64,000 nt of DNA, taken from the NCBI GenBank assembly GCA_035280245.1, contig DATEGF010000366.1, forward strand, positions 79,441 to 143,440. The letters are read 5' to 3'. The translations under genes and the position numbers were made by a program. This document shows, piece after piece, positions 7,832 through 15,934 of this stretch. The stretch comes from DASZHJ01 sp035280245 (GTDB lineage: Bacteria > Pseudomonadota > Alphaproteobacteria > ATCC43930 > CGMCC-115725). Position 1 is the first letter of the stretch; each line of letters starts with the position of its first letter. The notes beneath the pieces are model-generated. The model was not told where the DNA came from. It made no database searches and was given only the letters and a program-made list of their open reading frames with translations.

Positions 7832-8788
7832 ATGAGCATATTGACCCGCCCGTACTTCCGCGATGAGCAAGCGGCCCACGCTTTCCTCGAAAGCATCCTT
7901 TGGCCGCATGGTCCGGTATGCCCACATTGCGGCGGCATCGGCAAAGCCTATCGGATCGCAGCAAATCCCGAGCGACGCGTGCGACATGGTTTGTGGAAGT
8001 GTGGGCACCGCGAGTGCCGCAAGCAGTTCACGGTCAAGATGGCATCGGTCTTCGAGCATGCGCGCATTCCACTCCACAAGTGTCTGCAAGCGGCCTATCT
8101 GCTGTGCGCGTCGAAGAAGGGCATGTCGAGCAACCAGCTTTCCCGGACGCTAGAGATCAGTCTGAAGGCCGCGTGGTTCCTCTCGCACCGGCTTCGCGAG
8201 GCGATGCGGCAAACGAGCTTCGTCGAGCTGATGGGCGGCGACGGCAAGACAGTCGAGATCGACGAGCATTGGGTGGGTGGTCGCGAGAAGAACAAGCACG
8301 CATGGAAGCGCGTCGGGAAGGAGCACGGGCCATTCGCGACCAAGGAGCCGGTCTTCGCGCTTGTCGAGCGCGGTGGCGCAGTGCGCTCTTTCCATGTTCC
8401 GAACGTGAAGGGCAGCACGCTCCGCGAGATCGTGAACGCTCATCTAGAGGGCAAGACGGTCGTCTATACAGACGATAACCGGACGACCAAGTATGCGGCC
8501 CGCGACTTCGAGAGCGAGAGTGTCAATCACACGGCGGGCGAATACGTCAGGGGCGACGCGCACACGAACACGATTGAGAGCTACTTCGCGATCATGCGGC
8601 GCGGGATCGTGGGTACCTATCACCACGTCAGCCAACAGCACCTCAAGCGGTATCTCGCGGAGTTTGACTTCCGGTACAGCAACCGCGTGGCGCTTGAGGT
8701 TGATGATGTAGAGCGGACGGTCAGGGCGTTGCTCGGCTCGAAGGGCAAGCGGTTGACGTATAAACCGGCAGCTAACCTCGCAACCTAA
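7832..8788 (+). CDS. IS1595-family (ISXO2-like) transposase
   Basis: This 318-residue transposase moves the surrounding element. A zinc ribbon at the N terminus has CPHC (C30, C33) and CGHREC (C57, C62). A helix-turn-helix-like stretch (GMSSNQLSRTLEISLKAAWF) follows. The ISXO2-like catalytic domain has EIDEHWVGG, YTDDNR and HTNTIESYFAIMRRG, ending with FDFRYSNR, the usual tail motif of the family. The ATG at 7832 lies 9 bases after GAGGGG; an ATG at 7823 overlaps that site. The gene appears intact, so the element may still be active. A 51-residue gene follows 26 bases later. Confidence 0.94.
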   Translation: MSILTRPYFRDEQAAHAFLESILWPHGPVCPHCGGIGKAYRIAANPERRVRHGLWKCGHRECRKQFTVKMASVFEHARIPLHKCLQAAYLLCASKKGMSSNQLSRTLEISLKAAWFLSHRLREAMRQTSFVELMGGDGKTVEIDEHWVGGREKNKHAWKRVGKEHGPFATKEPVFALVERGGAVRSFHVPNVKGSTLREIVNAHLEGKTVVYTDDNRTTKYAARDFESESVNHTAGEYVRGDAHTNTIESYFAIMRRGIVGTYHHVSQQHLKRYLAEFDFRYSNRVALEVDDVERTVRALLGSKGKRLTYKPAANLAT

Positions 8789-8814
8789 GCTCAAGCCGTA
8801 CTATATTCGGCTCC

Positions 8815-8970
8815 ATGAAGAAGCCGCGTCCGAAGAAGCGCCGAAGCCAGCACGACAAGTTCGTGGAGGCGGCGCGGCGCGTTGGCGCGGACGAAAGCGA
8901 AGAAGCCTTCAAGCGGGCACTCGGCAAAATCGCTCCGAAACGGAATGAATCGAAGAAGAACGACCGATGA
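8815..8970 (+). CDS. Small basic/acidic protein downstream of transposase, 51 residues
   Basis: A short frame with a Lys/Arg-rich start (MKKPRPKKRRSQ), then an amphipathic segment with FVEAARRVGADESEEAFKRA and a basic tail. The pattern F.EaAR.lG.deseeaF...L resembles small proteins often found beside ISXO2-type transposases in alphaproteobacteria, as far as I recall; this needs a search. It starts 26 bases after the transposase stop on the same strand and ends 17 bases before the right terminal repeat, so it is inside the element. No clear Shine-Dalgarno is visible. It may bind DNA or assist the transposase; that is conjecture. Confidence 0.6.
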   Translation: MKKPRPKKRRSQHDKFVEAARRVGADESEEAFKRALGKIAPKRNESKKNDR

Positions 8971-8987
8971 TCCGGTCTATATGTTGA

Positions 8988-9014
8988 CCGTGGTTTGCAA
9001 TCGCCAACATTCCC
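8988..9014 (-). repeat. Right terminal inverted repeat, 27 bp
   Basis: An exact reverse complement of 5630-5656, ending ...CCAACATTCCC and followed directly by AATTCAAA. Confidence 0.95.
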
Positions 9015-9022
9015 AATTCAAA
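9015..9022. repeat. Target-site duplication, right copy (AATTCAAA)
   Basis: Identical to 5622-5629 and abuts the right terminal repeat. Confidence 0.92.
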
Positions 9023-9079
9023 GCCAATTTCAGGATGCGAAGCCAATCCTCGCGCGGCGGGCCGCGCGCCACCGGGCCT

Positions 9080-10120
9080 CTAAGCCCGGCCCAGCAGCTC
9101 CCGCCGTACGAGCGCGGCGCCCTCCGCGAGCGCCTTGAGTTTCCCAAACGCCGTCTCGCGCGGCAGGTACTTCATGCCGCAATCGGGTGCCGGGATGATC
9201 CGCTCCGGCGGTGCGAACGCGAGCGCGGCGCGGATGCGGTTCGCCACGATCGCGGCGGTCTCGATCGCGGGATCGCCGAGGTCCAGGACACCGAGCATCA
9301 CGGACTTGGGCGCGAGATCCCTGAGGATGCCGAGATCGAGCTTGGGCTGCGCGGCTTCGATCGAGATCTGGTCGGCGGAGGTCTGCGTGAGCTCCGTCAG
9401 GAACGAGTAGCCGCTCGGCTTCCCCTTCACGATGTAGGCGTAGCCGAAGCAGAGGTGCACCACCGTGGGACCCGGCACGCCCTCGAGCGCGCGATTGATG
9501 GCGGCGACGGCGAAGTCGCGGGCCTTCTCGGGCTGCGCCTGCATATAGGGTTCGTCGAGCTGGATCACGTCGGCGCCCGCAGCCTTCAGGTCCTTCGCCT
9601 CGGCGTTCACGGCTTCGGCGTAGGCCATGGCGAGCGCCGCCTCGTCTTTGTAGTGCTCGTCTTTCGCCTGCTGCGCCATGGTGAAGGGACCGGGCAGCGT
9701 GATCTTGATGCGCCGGTCGGTGTTGTGCCGGAGGAATTCGACGTCACGCACCTCGACGGCATGACGGCGGCGGATGGGACCCACGACGCGCGGCACCAGC
9801 TGGATCTTTCCAGTCCGCGTGCGTGCCTCGCCGGGGCGGTCGATGTCGACGCCGTCGAGGGCGGTCGCGAAGCGGTTGGAATAGCTCTCGCGGCGCATCT
9901 CGCCGTCGCTCACGATGTCGACGCCGGCGCGCTCCAGGTCGCGGATCGCCAGCACGGTCGCGTCATCCTGGGCCTGATCGAGCCACGGTTTGGCGACGCG
10001 CCAGAGAGTCTCCAGCCGGATGCGCGGCGGCGCTTGGGTCGCGAGCGCGCCGCGATCGATGAGCCAATCCGGCTGCGGGTAGCTGCCGACGACCGTGGTG
10101 GGGACCAGGGTGATGGGCAT
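9080..10120 (-). CDS. MetE core-type methionine synthase family protein
   Basis: This 346-residue single-domain protein corresponds to the C-terminal catalytic barrel of cobalamin-independent methionine synthase; the classical enzyme is more than twice as long. The start VPTTVVGSYPQPDWL is typical. Zinc-ligand motifs are VVHLCFGY (H222, C224) and PAPDCGMKYL near the C terminus. VIQLDEPYMQ, the acidic pair before the zinc site, is also present. Homologs act on homocysteine with methyl donors that are often unknown, or in other methyl transfers. The ATG at 10120 is the usual N terminus. It lies divergently from an ABC importer. With metH nearby, a second B12-independent route to methionine is plausible but not shown. 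Confidence 0.88.
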   Translation of the reverse strand: MPITLVPTTVVGSYPQPDWLIDRGALATQAPPRIRLETLWRVAKPWLDQAQDDATVLAIRDLERAGVDIVSDGEMRRESYSNRFATALDGVDIDRPGEARTRTGKIQLVPRVVGPIRRRHAVEVRDVEFLRHNTDRRIKITLPGPFTMAQQAKDEHYKDEAALAMAYAEAVNAEAKDLKAAGADVIQLDEPYMQAQPEKARDFAVAAINRALEGVPGPTVVHLCFGYAYIVKGKPSGYSFLTELTQTSADQISIEAAQPKLDLGILRDLAPKSVMLGVLDLGDPAIETAAIVANRIRAALAFAPPERIIPAPDCGMKYLPRETAFGKLKALAEGAALVRRELLGRA

Positions 10121-10234
10121 CGCGGGAATGCTCCGGCGTTGACCGGCCGCATGCTGGCGCGGCTCGGCGGAATATGGCAAGTCTAGCCCATGGCGTCGCA
10201 ACGGTGTCCCCGAGAATCTCAGAAGGAAACAGCC

Positions 10235-11296
10235 ATGAGCTCACGTCGATCACTGCCCAGGATGGGGCGCCGCTCGGGGCTTGCGCTTGCGGCAGCCGCG
10301 CTCTTGCTCCTCGGCGCCGGCGGCGCAGCGCGCGCGGACGACCTGCCCACGGTCAAGATCGCGGTCGGCGGCGGCAGCTGCCTTTGCTATTTGCCCACCA
10401 TGCTGGCGGAGCAGCTCGGCAACTACAAGAAAGCCGGCGTGCAGGTCGAGCTCGCGGATTTCAAGGGCGGCTCCCAGGCACTGACGGCGGTGCTGGGCGG
10501 CAGCTCCGACGTGGTGTCCGGGTTCTACGACCACACGGTCGAGCTCCAGGCCAAGGGAAAATTCCTGGAATCGATCGTGATCTTCGATCGCTTCCCGGGC
10601 CTGGTGCTCATGGTGTCGCCCGCGCAGTCGCCGACGATCACCTCGGTGAAGGACCTCGTGGGCAAGAAAGTGGGGGTGAGCGCGCCCGGCTCCTCGACCG
10701 ACTTCTTCCTGAAGTACCTGCTGCGCAAGAGCGGCGAGGATCCTTCGAAGACCTCCGTGGTCGGCATCGGTAACGGCGCCACCTCGGTTGCCGCGCTCGA
10801 GCAGAACCAGGTCGATGCCGGCGTGGTGGTCGAGCCCGTGCCGACGGTCCTGCAGATGAAGCATCCGGATATCCGCATCCTCAGCGACACCCGCAGCGAG
10901 AAGGATACGCTCGCCGTGCTCGGCGGCGCCTATCCTGCCGGCGCGCTCTATACGCAGACCGCGTGGGTCGAGAAGCACCCCAAGGAATCGCAGGCGCTCG
11001 CCGAGGCGATCGTGATGACCTTGCAATGGATCCATCAGCACACGCCCGAGGAGATCATGGCGAAGATGCCGGAGAATCTCGTGGGCAGCGACAAGGCGCT
11101 CTATCTCGCGGCGCTCAAGAACACGCTGCCGCAGTACTCGATCGACGGGAAAATGGATCCGAAGGGCGCTGAGGCGGTGCTCAACGTATTCTCCGGCTCC
11201 GACCCCGAGATCGCGAACGCCAAGATCGATGTGACCAAGACCTACGACAACAAGTTCGCGGAGGCCGCGGGCAAGAAGCTCGGTCTGACGAACTAA
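10235..11296 (+). CDS. ABC transporter substrate-binding protein, SsuA/NMT1 type
   Basis: This 353-residue periplasmic binding protein has a signal peptide (basic start, hydrophobic run to about residue 33, cut after GAARA). The mature part has KIAVGGGSCLCYLPTMLAEQLGNYKKAG, the usual N-lobe of the nitrate/sulfonate/thiamine-precursor group, and later VGVSAPGSSTDFFLKYLL and GNGATSVAALEQNQVDAGVV. AGAAGGAAAC precedes the ATG. The substrate cannot be read from sequence; sulfonates, pyrimidine precursors or aromatic acids are all handled by relatives. ATPase and permease genes follow after a palindromic repeat. Confidence 0.9.
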   Translation: MSSRRSLPRMGRRSGLALAAAALLLLGAGGAARADDLPTVKIAVGGGSCLCYLPTMLAEQLGNYKKAGVQVELADFKGGSQALTAVLGGSSDVVSGFYDHTVELQAKGKFLESIVIFDRFPGLVLMVSPAQSPTITSVKDLVGKKVGVSAPGSSTDFFLKYLLRKSGEDPSKTSVVGIGNGATSVAALEQNQVDAGVVVEPVPTVLQMKHPDIRILSDTRSEKDTLAVLGGAYPAGALYTQTAWVEKHPKESQALAEAIVMTLQWIHQHTPEEIMAKMPENLVGSDKALYLAALKNTLPQYSIDGKMDPKGAEAVLNVFSGSDPEIANAKIDVTKTYDNKFAEAAGKKLGLTN

Positions 11297-11323
11297 GGCG
11301 AAGTCGTCCGGAAGCCGACATCG

Positions 11324-11442
11324 TGCGTCCTTCGACGCCCTCGCCAATGGCTCGCTTGCTCAGGACGAGGTCTCTTCCTCGTGCAGCAAAAATTCTCCCT
11401 CATCCTGAGCAAGCGAGCGTTGCGAGCGCGTCGAAGGACGCA
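11324..11442. repeat. Dispersed palindromic repeat, copy 2 (inside an ABC operon)
   Basis: The outer arms TGCGTCCTTCGACGC and GCGTCGAAGGACGCA are complementary. The inner arms GCTCGCTTGCTCAGGA and TCCTGAGCAAGCGAGC are also complementary. It lies between the binding-protein gene and the ATPase gene of the same importer, where it would fold in the mRNA. Confidence 0.85.
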
Positions 11443-11460
11443 ACGATCTAGCGGCCAGAC

Positions 11461-12279
11461 GTGCCGAGCTCTTCATCACCCATGATTTCTGCCGTCGCGT
11501 TCGAAGGCGTGACCGTGCGTTTCCCGACGCCGGCCGGCGAGGTGCACACGGTCTTGCGCGATATCTCGCTCGAGATCGCCGACGGCACTTTCGTCGCGAT
11601 CGTGGGCCCGTCGGGCTGCGGCAAGTCCACACTGCTCAACGTCGCGGCAGGGCTGCTGATGCCGCCCGAGGGCCGCGCCCGCGTCTTCGGCGAGCCGGTC
11701 CAGGGCATCAACCGCTATGCGACATACCTTTTCCAACAGGATGCGCTGCTGCCCTGGCGCACGGTGCTCGACAACGTGATGCTCGGCCTCACGTTCCGCT
11801 ACGTGCCACCGGAGGAGGCCGCCGCGCGAGCGCACCGGTTCATCGAGCGCGTCGGCCTCAAGGGGTTCGAGGACCGTTTCCCGCATCAGCTCTCCGGCGG
11901 CATGCGCAAGCGCGTGGCGGTGGCCCAGAGCTGGATCGTCGACCCGCGCATTCTCCTGATGGACGAGCCGTTCGGCGCCCTCGACGTGCAGACCCGGCAG
12001 ATCATGGAGAACGAGCTGCTGGATCTCTGGCAGGAGAGCCGGCAGACCGTGCTGTTCATCACCCACGACCTCGAGGAAGCGATCGCGCTCGCCGACCGCG
12101 TGGTGGTGATCTCCGCGGGACCCGCGGCGCGCGTCAAGGGCGACTACGAGGTGACGCTGCCGCGCCCGCGCGACGTCGCGGAGATCCGGCTCAATCCCGA
12201 CTTCATGCAGCTCTACAAGCGCATCTGGTCGGACCTGCGGGACGAGGTGCACCGGTCCTATGCGGCGGGCCATCGATGA
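11461..12279 (+). CDS. ABC transporter ATP-binding protein, SsuB/TauB type
   Basis: The 272-residue ATPase of the SsuA-type importer. Walker A is GPSGCGKST (about residues 49-57), the Q-loop region YLFQQDALLPWRT, the signature LSGGM and Walker B ILLMDEPFGALD, followed by the switch His in FITHDLEEA. The FQQDxLLPWR motif is characteristic of the nitrate/sulfonate/taurine importers. The GTG at 11461 and ATG at 11482 are both possible starts; neither has a strong ribosome site. The stop overlaps the permease start by four bases (ATGA). Confidence 0.92.
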   Translation: MPSSSSPMISAVAFEGVTVRFPTPAGEVHTVLRDISLEIADGTFVAIVGPSGCGKSTLLNVAAGLLMPPEGRARVFGEPVQGINRYATYLFQQDALLPWRTVLDNVMLGLTFRYVPPEEAAARAHRFIERVGLKGFEDRFPHQLSGGMRKRVAVAQSWIVDPRILLMDEPFGALDVQTRQIMENELLDLWQESRQTVLFITHDLEEAIALADRVVVISAGPAARVKGDYEVTLPRPRDVAEIRLNPDFMQLYKRIWSDLRDEVHRSYAAGHR

Positions 12280-13091
12280 GCGCAGGCGAGAGCGACCGGT
12301 CTGAGCGCGTGGCCACGGTTGGTCGGCGACCCCTGAGCCGATCGCTGGTGCTGACGCTGCAGATCGGATTCTTCGTGATCGTCATGGGCACGTGGGAATT
12401 CCTCTCTGCCACCGGCAAGCTCGACCCCTTCTTCTTCAGTCGCCCCTCAGCCATCGTGATGAAGATGGTGACGTGGATCGTCTCCGGCTTCATCTGGGAG
12501 CACCTGGCGACCACCCTGATCGAGGCGTTGCTCGCCTTCGTAATCGGCACGATTTTCGGCGTGGCCTGCGGTTTGGTACTCGCCCGCGTGGAGCTGCTTG
12601 CCCGCGTGTTCGATCCCTATATCCGCATCCTCAACGCGCTTCCGCGCGTGATCCTGGGACCGATCTTCATCCTGTGGTTCGGTCTCGGCATCGCGTCCAA
12701 GGTCGCGCTCGCGGTGACCCTGGTTTTCTTCATCGTGTTCTTCAACACGTTCCAGGGCATCCGCGAGGTGAACCCGGTGGTGCGCGACAACGCGCGCATG
12801 CTGCAGGCGAGCGAGCAGCAGCTCCTGCTCTATGTCTATCTGCCTTCGGCGATGGCCTGGATCTTCTCGAGCCTCCACACCAGTATCGGCTTCGCGCTGG
12901 TGGGCGCGGTCGTTGGCGAGTACCTCGGTGCCGCTCGCGGCATCGGCTATGTGGTGGCGCAGGCCGAGGGCGTGTTCGACACCACCGGCGTCTTCGCGGG
13001 CCTGATCCTGACCTCCGCGGTGGTGCTGCTGATCGATCTCGGAATCAACCGGCTCGAGCGCTACTTGCTGCGCTGGCGGCCCTCCAACTAG
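12276..13091 (+). CDS. ABC transporter permease, SsuC/TauC type
   Basis: A 271-residue inner-membrane permease with about six hydrophobic segments. The EAA-loop region reads NPVVRDNARMLQASEQQLLLYVYLP with the conserved GxxxxxxxxxLP spacing. LNALPRVILGPIFILWFG is the typical family stretch. It is coupled to the ATPase by a four-base overlap. The 3' end overlaps the convergent dppF-like gene by a few bases. Confidence 0.92.
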   Translation: MSAGESDRSERVATVGRRPLSRSLVLTLQIGFFVIVMGTWEFLSATGKLDPFFFSRPSAIVMKMVTWIVSGFIWEHLATTLIEALLAFVIGTIFGVACGLVLARVELLARVFDPYIRILNALPRVILGPIFILWFGLGIASKVALAVTLVFFIVFFNTFQGIREVNPVVRDNARMLQASEQQLLLYVYLPSAMAWIFSSLHTSIGFALVGAVVGEYLGAARGIGYVVAQAEGVFDTTGVFAGLILTSAVVLLIDLGINRLERYLLRWRPSN

Positions 13092-14050
13092 GCGAACTCC
13101 TCCGCGAAATGGCACGCGACGTCGCGATCGCCGACCTTTCGAAGCACCGGTCGCTCGGCGCTGCAGCGCGGCTTTGCGAAGGGGCAGCGGGTGTGGAAGG
13201 CGCAGCCAGCGGGCGGGTTGAGCGGCGAGGGGAGCTCGCCCTTGAGCACCATGCGCTCGCGCTTCTTCTCGACGCTGGGCGTGCTGGCGAGCAGCGCGCG
13301 CGTATAGGGATGCAGCGGCTTCCGGAAGATCGAGTCCTTCGGACCCTGCTCGACCGGCCGGCCCAGGTACATGACCATCACGTCGTCGGAGACGTGATGC
13401 ACAACGCCCAAGTCGTGCGAGATGAAGAGATAGGAGAGCTCGAGCTCCACCTGCAGCTCGCGCAGCAGGTTCAGCACCTGGGCCTGGATCGAGACGTCGA
13501 GCGCCGAGACCGGCTCGTCCGCCACCACCAGCTTGGGCCGCAGCATGAGCGCGCGGGCGATCGCGATGCGCTGGCGCTGGCCGCCCGAGAACATGTGGGG
13601 GTATCGATGGTAATGCTCGGGCCGGAGGCCGACCTTCCCCATCATCTCGCGGACCTGCGCCTCCCGCTCGGCCTTGGCGAGGCTGGTGTTGATCACCAGC
13701 GGCTCTTCCAGGATGGAGCCGACCTTCTTGCGTGGATTGAGTGAGCCGTAGGGGTTCTGGAATACGATCTGCACCGCGCGCCGGAGCGGCGTGCGGTCGG
13801 CGGGCGCGTTCTTCACGGCGTCCCGGCCGATGAGCTTGAGCTCACCCGCGGTCGGCGGCTCGATCAGCGTGACCATGCGCGCGAGCGTCGACTTGCCGCA
13901 GCCGGACTCGCCCACCACGGCCAGGGTGCGGCCGGCCTCGATGCTGAAGGAGACGCCGTCGACCGCTCTCAAAGTGGCGGGCGGCGCCAGGAGGCCGCGG
14001 CGTACACTGTAGTGCCGAGTGAGGTCGCGCGCCTCGGCGACGGCGCTCAC
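13088..14050 (-). CDS. dppF: Dipeptide-type ABC transporter ATP-binding protein DppF
   Basis: The 320-residue second ATPase of the peptide importer at 13088-18616. Walker A is GESGCGKST, the signature FSGGQRQR, Walker B LVVADEPVSALD and the switch His FISHDLG. The C terminus has the oligopeptide-type extension with a Cys cluster (GCAFHTRCPFAKPRC), which binds an Fe-S cluster or metal in some relatives. It starts with GTG, overlapping the dppD stop (GTGA). Last gene of the operon and convergent with the SsuC-type permease. Confidence 0.93.
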   Translation of the reverse strand: MSAVAEARDLTRHYSVRRGLLAPPATLRAVDGVSFSIEAGRTLAVVGESGCGKSTLARMVTLIEPPTAGELKLIGRDAVKNAPADRTPLRRAVQIVFQNPYGSLNPRKKVGSILEEPLVINTSLAKAEREAQVREMMGKVGLRPEHYHRYPHMFSGGQRQRIAIARALMLRPKLVVADEPVSALDVSIQAQVLNLLRELQVELELSYLFISHDLGVVHHVSDDVMVMYLGRPVEQGPKDSIFRKPLHPYTRALLASTPSVEKKRERMVLKGELPSPLNPPAGCAFHTRCPFAKPRCSAERPVLRKVGDRDVACHFAEEFA

Positions 14051-15033
14051 TCAGCGGCTCCTGCCTGGGCCGGCGCGTCGAGCGGATAGTGGCAGCGGAC
14101 ATGGGTGCCATTGACCCGATCTAGCCCCGGCTCGTCGGCGCGGCAGCGGCCGTCGGCAAAGCGGCAGCGTGGATTGAAGAGGCAGCCGGTCGGCCGATCG
14201 TGCAGGCCCGGCACGACGCCTGGAATGGTCGGAAGCCGATTGTGGCCGATGGCGCGCTCGGGCAGTGCGGATAGGAGCGCCGCCGTATAGGGGTGGCGCG
14301 GCGCCGAGAAGAGCTTCGCTGCCGGCTGCTCCTCCACGACCTGCCCCGCGTACATCACCATGACGCGGTGCGCGGTCTCGGCCACCACGCCCATGTTGTG
14401 CGTGATCAGGATCAGCGCCATCCCGCGCTCGCGCTGCAGCGAGAGCAGCAAGTCAAGGATCTGCGCCTGGATGGTGACGTCGAGGGCGGTGGTCGGCTCG
14501 TCCGCTATCAGGAGGCGCGGATTGCAGGCGATCGCCATCGCGATCATGACCCGCTGGTTCATGCCGCCGGAGAGCTGATGCGGGAACGCGTTGAGGCGGC
14601 TCTCGGGCGCGGGAATGCCGACCTGCTCCAGGAGCTCGATGGTGCGCTTGCGCCGCGCCGCCCGGTCGAGGCCCATGTGGACGCGGAGCGTCTCGCCGAG
14701 CTGGAAACCAACGGTGAAGCAGGGGTTGAGGCTGCTGGTCGGCTCCTGGAAAACCATCGCCACGTCCTTGCCGGCGATGCGGCGGCGCTCGCGATCCCCG
14801 AGGTTCAGCAGGCTCTGGCCCGCGAAGCTCAACCGATCGGCCCGGACCTCGCCGGGATAGGCGACAAGGCCCATCATCGCCAGCATCGTGACGCTCTTGC
14901 CCGAGCCGGACTCGCCGACGATGCCCAGGACCTCGCCTTCGTCGACGGTGAGCGAGACGCGGTCAACGGCCTTGAGCCGGCCGGCGGTGGTCGGGAAGTC
15001 GACCGAGAGGGTATCGATCTCAAGGAGCGGCAT
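14047..15033 (-). CDS. dppD: Dipeptide-type ABC transporter ATP-binding protein DppD
   Basis: A 328-residue ATPase, partner of DppF. Walker A GESGSGKS, signature LSGGMNQR, Walker B LLIADEPTTALD and switch His LITHNMG. The C-terminal Cys cluster is GCLFNPRCRFADGRC. The ATG at 15033 overlaps the dppC stop by one base (TGATG). The longer open frame upstream lies antisense-like across dppC and is not used. It powers uptake of di- or oligopeptides together with DppBCF. Confidence 0.94.
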   Translation of the reverse strand: MPLLEIDTLSVDFPTTAGRLKAVDRVSLTVDEGEVLGIVGESGSGKSVTMLAMMGLVAYPGEVRADRLSFAGQSLLNLGDRERRRIAGKDVAMVFQEPTSSLNPCFTVGFQLGETLRVHMGLDRAARRKRTIELLEQVGIPAPESRLNAFPHQLSGGMNQRVMIAMAIACNPRLLIADEPTTALDVTIQAQILDLLLSLQRERGMALILITHNMGVVAETAHRVMVMYAGQVVEEQPAAKLFSAPRHPYTAALLSALPERAIGHNRLPTIPGVVPGLHDRPTGCLFNPRCRFADGRCRADEPGLDRVNGTHVRCHYPLDAPAQAGAAE

Positions 15034-15932
15034 CAGCGCTTGAGCTTCGGATCGAGCGCGTCGCGCAGGCCGTCGCCCATGAGGTTGAAGGCCATGACGG
15101 TGATCAGGATCGCAAGGCCCGGCAAGGTCACCACCCACCACGCCCGCTGCATGAACTCCCGCGTGTCCGCCAGCATGGTGCCCCACTCGGGCGTTGGCGG
15201 CTGCGCGCCCAGGCCGAGGAAGCCCAGCGCCGCCGCGTCGATGATCGCGGTGGAAAAGCCCAGCGTCGCCTGCACGATAAGCGGAGCGAGGCAGTTCGGC
15301 AGCACAGTCAGGAACATGAGGCGCACGACCGAGGCGCCATTGGTCTTGGACGCCGTCACGTATTCCTTGGCTAGCTCGGTCAATACCGTCGCACGGGTGA
15401 TGCGCACGTATTGCGGCAAGGCCACGACCGACACCGCCAGCATGGCATTGGCGAGACCGGGCCCGAGGATCGCGACGATCACGATCGCAAGCAGGATGCC
15501 TGGGATCGTCAGCATGATGTCCATGAGCCGCATGATCATGATCTCGACCACGCCGCGCGCGAAACCCGCGACCAGGCCGAGGCAGATGCCGGCGATCAGC
15601 GAGATCGAGACCACCATCGATCCCATCAGCAGCGAATAGCGCGTGCCATGCACGAGGCGCGAGAACATGTCGCGCCCGATCGGATCCGTGCCGAGGGGGA
15701 ACGCCAGCGTCCCGCCATCCTCCCAGAATGGAGGCCGCAGGAATTGCCCGTCGTGAATCTCGATTGGCGATTGCGCCGAGACCTGATTTGCGAAGAGCGC
15801 GAGCAGGAGAATGATCATGATCGTGACCAGGCCCGCGACCGCGCCGAGGTTCTGGCTGAAATAGTACCAGAACTCCCGCAGCGGATGCGGCGGCGCTGCG
15901 GCTTGGGTCAGGGGTTCGGCCTGGGCGACCAT
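15033..15932 (-). CDS. dppC: Dipeptide-type ABC transporter permease DppC
   Basis: A 299-residue inner-membrane permease. One N-terminal membrane segment (VAGLVTIMIILLLALFA) precedes a periplasmic loop ending PLGTDPIGRDMFSR, the DppC/OppC signature before the core. The EAA loop reads TVLTELAKEYVTASKTNGAS. The C-terminal motif LGFLGLGAQPPTPEWG is typical. It lies 2 bases after dppB. Confidence 0.94.
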   Translation of the reverse strand: MVAQAEPLTQAAAPPHPLREFWYYFSQNLGAVAGLVTIMIILLLALFANQVSAQSPIEIHDGQFLRPPFWEDGGTLAFPLGTDPIGRDMFSRLVHGTRYSLLMGSMVVSISLIAGICLGLVAGFARGVVEIMIMRLMDIMLTIPGILLAIVIVAILGPGLANAMLAVSVVALPQYVRITRATVLTELAKEYVTASKTNGASVVRLMFLTVLPNCLAPLIVQATLGFSTAIIDAAALGFLGLGAQPPTPEWGTMLADTREFMQRAWWVVTLPGLAILITVMAFNLMGDGLRDALDPKLKR

Positions 15933-15934
15933 GG

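Larger units (their letters stand above)
5630..9014. mobile_element. IS1595-like insertion element with passenger genes
   Basis: A 3385-bp unit bounded by 27-bp perfect terminal inverted repeats that start GGGAATGTTGG and diverge immediately inside. It is flanked by an exact 8-bp direct repeat AATTCAAA (5622-5629 and 9015-9022), as expected of a target-site duplication. An 8-bp, AT-rich duplication and GG-starting ends fit what is known of the IS1595 family, and the encoded transposase is of that family. It carries five genes: an unrecognised 241-residue protein (minus), a 75-residue protein (plus), a P63C-domain protein (minus), the transposase (plus) and a 51-residue basic protein (plus). 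Perfect repeats, exact duplication and intact frames point to a recent insertion, about 60 bp beyond the 3' end of the MetE-like gene. Confidence 0.93.

Noticed and set aside
13088..13091. Possible frameshift where the SsuC-type permease and dppF-like genes meet
   Set aside because: Both proteins end at normal family lengths; this is only a convergent overlap of stop codons.
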